From Candidatus Methanomethylophilaceae archaeon (lineage in GTDB: Archaea > Thermoplasmatota > Thermoplasmata > Methanomassiliicoccales > Methanomethylophilaceae), in contig JAEDJU010000082.1 of assembly GCA_016296195.1 (NCBI GenBank), positions 1 through 5,897 of the forward strand: a stretch of 5,897 nucleotides of DNA. Direction: 5' to 3'. The translations under genes were made by a program, and so were the position numbers. Positions 1 to 4,727 of the stretch are shown piece after piece; within the stretch, counting starts at the first letter, position 1; each line of letters starts with the position of its first letter. Under the pieces are notes generated by a model that worked only from the letters and a program-made list of their open reading frames with translations, was not told the origin of the DNA and searched no databases.

Positions 1-463
1 CTGGTCCAACGAGTCCGTCGAGTACCACCCCGAGTTCGGTGGAACCTCCGTCCAGTGCTGGTTCGGATCCATCGCTTACGAGGCTGCACTCATGAACACT
101 GCAACCCAGCTCGGCCAGGAGAAGACCCTCAGGGACCTGTACATGTACGCTGACAGGACCAGGGGACCCGAGGGATACGTCCTCGCATACGACCACGCAT
201 ACATGGTCGGACAGGCTATCGCCGAGAACGGAAACGACCTGTACCTCAGGGCAAAGGCAGCTGGACTGACCGGTGCCAAGATCATCAAGGCCGGATACGA
301 CTCCAAGGAGCTCGGACTGACCAACAAGCAGCTGGACACCCTCAACTCCATCATCAAGACCCTGGAGTCCCTGCCTGACGACACCGACAAGATCACCGAG
401 TTCTGCACCAAGGAGTACAAGGACTCTGTGCCCAACTACAACCCCAAGAACTACGACCTCTGA
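1..463 (+). CDS. mtaB: Methanol:corrinoid methyltransferase MtaB, C-terminal part (5' truncated by window)
   Basis: MtaB moves the methyl group of methanol onto the cobalt of the corrinoid protein MtaC, the entry step of methanol-dependent methanogenesis in the cytoplasm. The frame is already open at the left edge (first full codon at base 2) and gives 153 residues before TGA at 461-463. The full enzyme is about 460 residues, so this is roughly the last third. Recognition rests on the family-typical stretch WSNESVEYHPEFGG at the left edge, followed by VLAYDHAYMVGQAIAENG, LYLRAKAAG and the C-terminal VPNYNPKNYDL, which match MtaB of Methanosarcina as I remember it. The Glu/Cys zinc ligands lie upstream and cannot be seen. 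The ATG at 92 is internal and is not the start. Codon use is strongly biased: all four visible Arg codons are AGG and C- or G-ending codons dominate, as expected of a very highly expressed gene. A second in-frame stop (TAG, 467-469) follows the TGA. A strong hairpin terminator follows, so mtaB is the last gene of its transcript. Confidence 0.95.
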   Translation, partial: WSNESVEYHPEFGGTSVQCWFGSIAYEAALMNTATQLGQEKTLRDLYMYADRTRGPEGYVLAYDHAYMVGQAIAENGNDLYLRAKAAGLTGAKIIKAGYDSKELGLTNKQLDTLNSIIKTLESLPDDTDKITEFCTKEYKDSVPNYNPKNYDL

Positions 464-491
464 GTCTAGTCGGGGTTTCTTAAACCTTTTA

Positions 492-540
492 GGCCCGGGA
501 GACTACTCTGTCTCCTTCCGGGCCACCTTTTTCCTTTCTT
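492..540 (+). terminator. Hairpin plus T-rich terminator after mtaB
   Basis: The left arm at 492-503 (GGCCCGGGAGAC) pairs with GTCTC at 510-514 and CCGGGCC at 518-524. There is a 3-base bulge (515-517) and a 6-base loop. The T-rich run TTTTTCCTTTCTT (528-540) follows directly. It starts 29 bases after the mtaB stop. Archaeal termination depends mainly on the T tract; the hairpin may also protect the 3' end of the abundant mtaB mRNA. Confidence 0.75.
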
Positions 541-576
541 CCATTTCCATCGTTCGTCACGTCTGTCCCGACGATG

Positions 577-590
577 CCAACTTTTAATAT
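577..590 (+). promoter_or_regulatory. Archaeal TATA-box promoter for the universal stress protein gene
   Basis: TTTTAATAT at 582-590 resembles the archaeal TATA consensus. It sits in an otherwise GC-rich setting, with an A-containing stretch (GCCAAC) just upstream where a BRE would lie. Archaeal transcription usually starts about 25-27 bases downstream of the box centre, which puts +1 at about 611-616, on or next to the ATG at 616. No Shine-Dalgarno sequence precedes that ATG, so the predicted mRNA is leaderless or nearly so. The assignment rests on pattern and spacing only. Confidence 0.6.
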
Positions 591-615
591 CTGGCTATGT
601 GTGCATTGAACCGCA

Positions 616-1014
616 ATGACAATCCTCATCGCATACGACGGGAGACCCAATACGGAGAGGGCTCTCGATTACGCAGTGAGACACTCCGTCAATTACAATG
701 AACCCCTTTACATCCTCACAGTGGTATCCAAGGATCAGATGGATCCAGAGGATCCCGACCCATCCGTCCGTGAGTACATGGAGGCGGCCCAGCGCAAGGC
801 AGCCTCTCAGGGAGCGGTTGTGCACACGATAATCGAGACCGGAAGGCCCGATGAGACCGTGCTCGAGACCGCCGGACGTTTCAAATGCGATACAATAGTC
901 GTGGGAAGATCCAACAAGTCACCTCTTGACAGGTTCATCCTGGGAAGCGTTTCCAACTACATTGTCAAGAACGCTCAGTGCACCGTCATCGTTGTATCGG
1001 ATCCGGAGGAGTGA
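616..1014 (+). CDS. Universal stress protein, UspA family, single domain
   Basis: This 132-residue protein matches the usual length of a single UspA domain, an alpha/beta fold that often binds ATP and forms dimers in the cytoplasm. The N-terminal strand ILIAYDG (residues 3-9) carries the conserved Asp8 expected to contact the nucleotide. The C-terminal part holds the phosphate-loop region VVGRSNKSPLDRFILGSVSN (residues 95-114), followed by the strand CTVIVV. The usual loop is G-x2-G-x9-G-S/T; here it reads G97-x2-N100-x9-G110-S111, so the second glycine is Asn. ATP binding is therefore likely but not certain. The ATG at 616 is chosen because the conserved first strand begins at residue 3 and the TATA box at 582-590 fits a leaderless transcript. 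The gene appears monocistronic: a terminator precedes it and the next gene is convergent. Codon use is mixed (Arg as AGA, AGG, CGT and CGC), unlike the strongly biased mtaB, suggesting lower or conditional expression. The partner and exact stress role cannot be read from the sequence. Confidence 0.92.
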   Translation: MTILIAYDGRPNTERALDYAVRHSVNYNEPLYILTVVSKDQMDPEDPDPSVREYMEAAQRKAASQGAVVHTIIETGRPDETVLETAGRFKCDTIVVGRSNKSPLDRFILGSVSNYIVKNAQCTVIVVSDPEE

Positions 1015-1020
1015 TGAACA

Positions 1021-1034
1021 GGTCGTTCGCGACC
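1021..1034 (+). other. Small perfect hairpin with TTCG tetraloop after the usp gene
   Basis: GGTCG (1021-1025), loop TTCG (1026-1029) and CGACC (1030-1034) form a perfect 5-bp stem with a UUCG loop, beginning 7 bases after the usp stop codon. The closing pair is G-C rather than the most stable C-G. No T tract follows it directly, so it is more likely a 3'-end stabilising or pausing element than a terminator. It could also be chance. Confidence 0.4.
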
Positions 1035-1076
1035 ATCATCCCCTCCATATCACGTTTTCAGAAAAGGGAAAAGGTT

Positions 1077-1096
1077 TGGGGCCGTGGCCCCTTTTT
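1077..1096. terminator. Probable bidirectional terminator between convergent genes
   Basis: GGGGC (1078-1082) and GCCCC (1087-1091) enclose a 4-base loop. On the plus strand the stem is followed at once by TTTTT (1092-1096), ending the usp transcript. On the minus strand it is followed by a run rich in T (the complement of AGGGAAAAGGTTT, 1065-1077), which could end the four-gene operon. Its far stem edge is 8 bases past the Hsp70 stop codon. Confidence 0.65.
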
Positions 1097-1098
1097 GA

Positions 1099-2676
1099 TC
1101 AGTTTCCGTTGGTGACCTTCTCCATGAGTCCCTGGGACTTGGCGATGGATTCCTCGGACATCTTCAGATCGTTCTCGATCTGATAGTCGGTGTGCTGCTC
1201 CATGCAGTCCACGGATGCGATGAGGATTCCCTCGTCGGTTGCGGTGAACTTGACGGTGATGGGTGTGTTCTTGGTCACATCCATGGGCAGCTCCATCATG
1301 AACTCTCCGACAGGGGCTCCGTCGATGATGGCGGTCTTCTTTCCATCGGCGTCGTTGACGGCCGCATCCTCGTAGATCTCGACCTTGATGGTGGACTGGC
1401 CGTCATCCACGGGGTAGTATGTCTTGATGGACTCGATGGGGAGGACCTCATTCCTGAAGATGATGTTGGAGATCATCTCGGTTCCGTCCTCGTAGATGGC
1501 CTTGATTCCGAAGGTCTTGCTGAGGACGTTGTGGACGCTCAGGACTCCCTCAACGGGCTCTGCGGGAGCTCCGGTCTGGGGATCGACGGGTGCATCGGCG
1601 GGCATCAGTGCGTTGGACTTGGCGAAGATCGCAGCTCCCTTTGCGACGGACTGGTCGGGGTCGAAGACCTTGATGTTGGCATCGGGGTACTTCGCGGCGA
1701 TGGCGTTCTTGACCTGGGGCATCCTGGAGGATCCTCCGACGAGGACGACCTCATCGATGTCGGCCATGGAGAACTCCTTGGAGGCGAGGACCTTGTCGAT
1801 GACCTCGACGGTCTTCTGGATCAGACCTGCGGAGGCGGCCTCGAACTCGTCACGGGTGATGGTGTATACGATCTTCTGTCCCTCGACGGTCAGGGTTCCC
1901 TTGGTGGACTCCGCGGTGGAGAGCCTCTTCTTGATGGTCTCGGAGTCGTTGACGAGGCTCTGCCTGATCTCCTCGTCCTCGTCCAGGGTCTCGATGTCGA
2001 CTCCGGACTCCTCGGAGACCTTCTCCTTGATGATCTTGGAGATGACCGCATCCCAGTCCTTTCCTCCGAGGAACCTCTCTCCGTCGGTTGCGACTGCGGT
2101 GAATGCACTTCCCTCGATCTCGAGGACGGTGACATCGAATGTTCCTCCTCCGAGGTCGTAGACGAGGACCCTCTTCTTGCCGTCGGCTGCGTTTCCGAAA
2201 CCGAAGGAGATGGCGGCGGCGGTGGGCTCGTTGATGACGGTGACGTCGTCCAGACCGGCGATGGTTCCGGCGGTCTTGGTGGCGTCCCTCTCGTTCTGAC
2301 CGAAGTATGCGGGACAGGTGATGACGGCTTTCTTGACGTCGCAGCCGTGGTTCTCGTTGAAGTCGTTGATCATCTTCCTGAGGATCACTGCCGAGAGCAT
2401 GATGGGGTTGTATTTCTCGCCGTCGATATCGACTTCGTAGTCAGTTCCCATCTGCCTCTTGATGGCTGTGATGATCCTCTCCGGGGGATACATCATCGCC
2501 ATGTCCTTGGCGGGTGATCCGACGATGATCTCGCCGTTCTCGTTGAAGAGGATGACTGAGGGTGTTGTGTCTTCTTGCTCGAAGTTTTTCTCCACAACGG
2601 GGTCCCCATCCTCGTCGATATATGCAAGGCACGAATATGTCGTACCGAGGTCGATACCGATGCAATACTCACTCAT
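1099..2676 (-). CDS. Short Hsp70-family chaperone (DnaK-like) without the helical lid
   Basis: This 525-residue Hsp70 paralogue has a complete nucleotide-binding domain (about 1-355). Phosphate-1 is GIDLGTTYSC (7-16), the DnaK Lys70 equivalent is about K73, and NEPTAAAISFG spans 149-159 with the catalytic Glu at 150. Phosphate-2 is DLGGGTFDVTV (174-184, with T179 and D181), and the adenosine motif is VVLVGGSSRMP (310-320). ATPase activity is therefore expected. A Pro/Ala-rich segment (about 357-377) follows, and VEGVLSVHNVLSKTFGI (375-391) sits where DnaK has its hydrophobic linker and first beta strand. The beta-sandwich substrate domain is recognisable (about 388-500, including DEGILIASV), but the protein ends some 25 residues later. 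The helical lid of a 600-640-residue DnaK is missing. The ATG at 2676 overlaps the upstream stop by 4 bases and has AGGAGG 7 bases before it. It is the last gene of a four-gene operon that also supplies a GrpE-like partner; no J-protein is visible. It is more likely a dedicated chaperone or switch than the housekeeping DnaK, which is inference. Confidence 0.93.
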   Translation of the reverse strand: MSEYCIGIDLGTTYSCLAYIDEDGDPVVEKNFEQEDTTPSVILFNENGEIIVGSPAKDMAMMYPPERIITAIKRQMGTDYEVDIDGEKYNPIMLSAVILRKMINDFNENHGCDVKKAVITCPAYFGQNERDATKTAGTIAGLDDVTVINEPTAAAISFGFGNAADGKKRVLVYDLGGGTFDVTVLEIEGSAFTAVATDGERFLGGKDWDAVISKIIKEKVSEESGVDIETLDEDEEIRQSLVNDSETIKKRLSTAESTKGTLTVEGQKIVYTITRDEFEAASAGLIQKTVEVIDKVLASKEFSMADIDEVVLVGGSSRMPQVKNAIAAKYPDANIKVFDPDQSVAKGAAIFAKSNALMPADAPVDPQTGAPAEPVEGVLSVHNVLSKTFGIKAIYEDGTEMISNIIFRNEVLPIESIKTYYPVDDGQSTIKVEIYEDAAVNDADGKKTAIIDGAPVGEFMMELPMDVTKNTPITVKFTATDEGILIASVDCMEQHTDYQIENDLKMSEESIAKSQGLMEKVTNGN

Positions 2677-3479
2677 TCTTCTTCCTCCTGTCTCTCGGTT
2701 TCCTTTTCTTCGGATTTCTTGTCTGAAGTCGTTTCGGAAGTCGTTTCATCCGCCTTCGCCGTCTCGGTGAACCTGTAGATCGTGACCTTCTCCTTCAGAA
2801 GGACCTTGTTTCCGATCTTGTATCCGTCCGAGAGCCTCTCGGCGATCATACCGTTCTTCTCCTCGTCATCGGTCGGTACCACACCGATGATCCTTTGGTG
2901 GAGTGTGTTGAGCCTGTCGTAAGGGAACGGTCCGATGTAGACCCCTCCGTCGGTGAGGATGTTCTCCATGTCGACGCTGTACGCCTCGAATGAGGACAGC
3001 ACATCCTCCGCGGTCATGTCCCCTATGCGTTTCCTCATACCCTGGCAGAGCTTGAAGAAGTCCTCCCTCATGACGGAGATCTGCTCCATGGCCTTCACCA
3101 GGTTCTTGTTGGATGTGTCCGCGTCCCTCTTGTCCAGGGATGCGGTGAGTGTCTTCATCTGCTCCTTGGATGTGAGGTATGCAGACATGTCCGGCATCTC
3201 GACCTTGACGGGCTGGGGTTCCGCGACCGCGGGCTCCCTGTCCTTCAGGTCCTCCAATATGTATCTGATCTTCAGGAGCTCGCTGCGGATCTCCTTCATG
3301 TCCTCATTCTCGGGAGCCGGTTCGGTGGCCTCCATGCGGATCTCACCCGCATCCTCGGAAACACATTCCTCGTACACAACCTCCTCATCGTTCTCGGCGA
3401 TGTCGATGGGGATCTCCCCCGAACCCTCCTTGATGGTGAATCCGTTGACGAGGAAGTTCTTGATCTTGTTCTCGTTCAT
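2673..3479 (-). CDS. Diverged GrpE-like nucleotide exchange factor
   Basis: This 268-residue protein is the probable ADP/ATP exchange partner of the adjacent Hsp70. The C-terminal region (about 160-236) has the GrpE pattern: a helix (LSSFEAYSVDMENIL), then GVYIGPFPYDRLNTLHQ, aligning with the GrpE segment around FDPxxHEAV. It ends with AERLSDGYKIGNKVLLKEKV, aligning with the beta-wing ending VLQKGYxLxxRVLRPAxV. Residues about 60-80 and 103-155 are charged and helical, as expected for the GrpE dimer helices, but a Pro-rich break (82-97) separates them. The first 60 residues are acidic and probably disordered. The tail (about 237-268) is very charged and ends in REEEE-like sequence (RQEEEE). 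I chose the ATG at 3479 because GGGAGGG lies 6 bases upstream and it overlaps the GTPase stop as ATGA. The in-frame ATG at 3572 would add 31 residues inside the GTPase gene with no RBS argument. It is longer and more diverged than ordinary GrpE (about 170-210 residues). The GrpE call combines the C-terminal match with the Hsp70 neighbour. Confidence 0.78.
   Translation of the reverse strand: MNENKIKNFLVNGFTIKEGSGEIPIDIAENDEEVVYEECVSEDAGEIRMEATEPAPENEDMKEIRSELLKIRYILEDLKDREPAVAEPQPVKVEMPDMSAYLTSKEQMKTLTASLDKRDADTSNKNLVKAMEQISVMREDFFKLCQGMRKRIGDMTAEDVLSSFEAYSVDMENILTDGGVYIGPFPYDRLNTLHQRIIGVVPTDDEEKNGMIAERLSDGYKIGNKVLLKEKVTIYRFTETAKADETTSETTSDKKSEEKETERQEEEE
2684..2689 (-). promoter_or_regulatory. 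Ribosome binding site of the Hsp70 gene
   Basis: AGGAGG (minus strand) lies 7 bases before the ATG at 2676, inside the Glu-rich last codons of the upstream gene. With the ATGA stop/start overlap it fixes the Hsp70 start and indicates coupled translation. Confidence 0.8.
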
Positions 3480-4726
3480 CTGAGTCCCTCCCTGTTGAGC
3501 AGCCATATGAACGGGTCCTCTACCCTCATGGGCGACACACCCCTGGGGAGGCTGCTTCCCACAGGGTTGCATCCCAGGGCCGAAACGGCGAAGAAGCAGT
3601 GCTCCTTGAATCCGTTGACCATCTGGATGAAGTTGTCACCGACCGTCCTTCTGAGGTATTCGGACAGTTCGGCATCTATCTGGAGGAAGTTCTCCTCATC
3701 GTACTTCCCGTGTTCCCTGGGGATGAACACCGATGCGTTCTTCCCGAACAGGACTTTGTCCTCCTCATCATTCTCGGCGTTCTTCATCAGGACGTCGCAT
3801 TTCGTGAGGCAGACGGCCAACGGGATGTCGATCTTGTCCTTGGACCTGATCTTCTTGTTCCCGCGTATGGTCTGGCAGATGTTGTTCAGTATATCGGAGA
3901 CGTCCGGTCCCACGGAGGGCTTGTTCTCCACGTTGATCCTGTTGTTGATGTACTTCACCTGGAGTGGGTCCACCAGGTAGACTATGCCCGCGGCGTTGGT
4001 TATGAACGCGTCCATGCTCAGGGACGAGATCTTCCCACTGGATGTCAGGTCCTCTCCGGCGGTGTCGAAGAACGCGAAGGTGTAGACCTTCGGCCTCTCC
4101 TCGTCGAAAAGTCTCAGGTAGTAGATCAACGGTTCACGCGATTCGTTCGATATGTCGAATGATTTCGTGGGCAGCAGCTTCCTCTTCTCCTCGAACAGGC
4201 GGCGGTAGTACATGTCCCTGTAGCGGAGTGTGGTGCTGTCGTTGGCCGCATGGAGGACGCCGTCGAATTCGCTCGACACATAGTTCTTCAGCTGGTTGAT
4301 CAGCACGGCTATGTAGTGGCTCTTCCCCACACCCTTGGGTCCCAGGATCACGAAGATGTTGTTCCCGTCCTCCTCGGCTCCCGGGGGGATGTTGTTGTGG
4401 CATATGGGACAGACCCTGGTGTATACAGGACGTTTGCATATGTCGCACAGTCCGGAGGAGTTCCTGATGATGTGCTGTTTGGCCACAACCGCATCGGGTC
4501 CCTCCGGGTCCTTCCCGTAGAAACGGCTCTTCTCCGGGTCGATCTCGGAGAGTCCGTCCCTGGAGATGTACTTCTTGGCATCCACGTTCTTCATGCTGAA
4601 TGCGGCGGATGCGAATGATTTGGCGCATGTCGGTCCGGTGCACACGTAGTGGACATCGTTGAGGTCTATCCTGCTGAAGCAGTACGGGCAGACATACTCT
4701 ATCGCGTTCTTGTCCTTCCTGGCCAT
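3476..4726 (-). CDS. Double zinc-ribbon protein with TRAFAC-like GTPase domain
   Basis: This 416-residue protein is probably a cytoplasmic GTP-driven switch. Two Cys4 zinc-ribbon-like modules precede the GTPase. The first has C13-x2-C16-x12-C29-x4-C34 and the second C94-x2-C97-x8-C106-x2-C109. The P-loop follows as GPKGVGKS (129-136). The G3/Walker B motif is FFDTAGED (219-226). TKCD (308-311) stands at the G4 position in place of NKxD, after the strand IPLAVCL. SAL (382-384) fits G5. The presence of G1, G3, G4 and G5 in order argues for a real GTPase rather than a generic ATPase. About 80 residues rich in Tyr and Arg lie between the P-loop and G3, longer than in small Ras-like GTPases, and the G2 threonine cannot be assigned. 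The set resembles the families called TRAFAC-clade GTPase or double-GTPase 2, known from predicted conflict systems; that family name is from memory and unverified. No membrane segment is visible. The ATG at 4726 follows the previous stop after one base and has AGGAGG 7 bases upstream. The stop overlaps the next ATG. Confidence 0.85.
   Translation of the reverse strand: MARKDKNAIEYVCPYCFSRIDLNDVHYVCTGPTCAKSFASAAFSMKNVDAKKYISRDGLSEIDPEKSRFYGKDPEGPDAVVAKQHIIRNSSGLCDICKRPVYTRVCPICHNNIPPGAEEDGNNIFVILGPKGVGKSHYIAVLINQLKNYVSSEFDGVLHAANDSTTLRYRDMYYRRLFEEKRKLLPTKSFDISNESREPLIYYLRLFDEERPKVYTFAFFDTAGEDLTSSGKISSLSMDAFITNAAGIVYLVDPLQVKYINNRINVENKPSVGPDVSDILNNICQTIRGNKKIRSKDKIDIPLAVCLTKCDVLMKNAENDEEDKVLFGKNASVFIPREHGKYDEENFLQIDAELSEYLRRTVGDNFIQMVNGFKEHCFFAVSALGCNPVGSSLPRGVSPMRVEDPFIWLLNREGLR
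3486..3492 (-). promoter_or_regulatory. Ribosome binding site of the GrpE-like gene (decides its start)
   Basis: GGGAGGG (minus strand) lies 6 bases before the ATG at 3479. It is formed by the Arg-Glu-Gly codons near the end of the GTPase gene. It supports the start at 3479 over the longer in-frame option at 3572. Confidence 0.78.
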
Positions 4727-4727
4727 C

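Noticed and set aside
92..94. ATG at 92 as a gene start
   Set aside because: The frame upstream is open to base 2 and encodes the conserved MtaB sequence, so this is an internal methionine.
467..469. TAG after the mtaB TGA as a possible pyrrolysine codon
   Set aside because: It lies after a TGA stop in the same frame. MtaB is not a pyrrolysine enzyme (those are MtmB, MtbB and MttB), so it acts at most as a backup stop.
926..1183. Plus-strand open frame spanning the convergent gap
   Set aside because: It overlaps usp in another frame, crosses the predicted terminator, and has no recognisable protein pattern.
1192..2517. Long plus-strand open frame (441 codons) antisense to the Hsp70 gene
   Set aside because: Its translation is a low-complexity mix of Gly, Asp, Val and Leu, as expected from reading GC-rich, codon-biased Hsp70 sequence backwards. 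The opposite strand has unmistakable Hsp70 motifs, and no RBS or promoter supports it.
3480..3572. Upstream in-frame ATG at 3572 as start of the GrpE-like gene
   Set aside because: The added 31 residues lie inside the GTPase gene and look like out-of-frame sequence. The ATG at 3479 has GGGAGGG at good spacing and an ATGA overlap with the GTPase stop.
3599..4643. Several open frames on both strands overlapping the GTPase gene
   Set aside because: They lack family motifs and RBSs, while the GTPase frame carries two zinc ribbons and ordered G motifs across the same bases.
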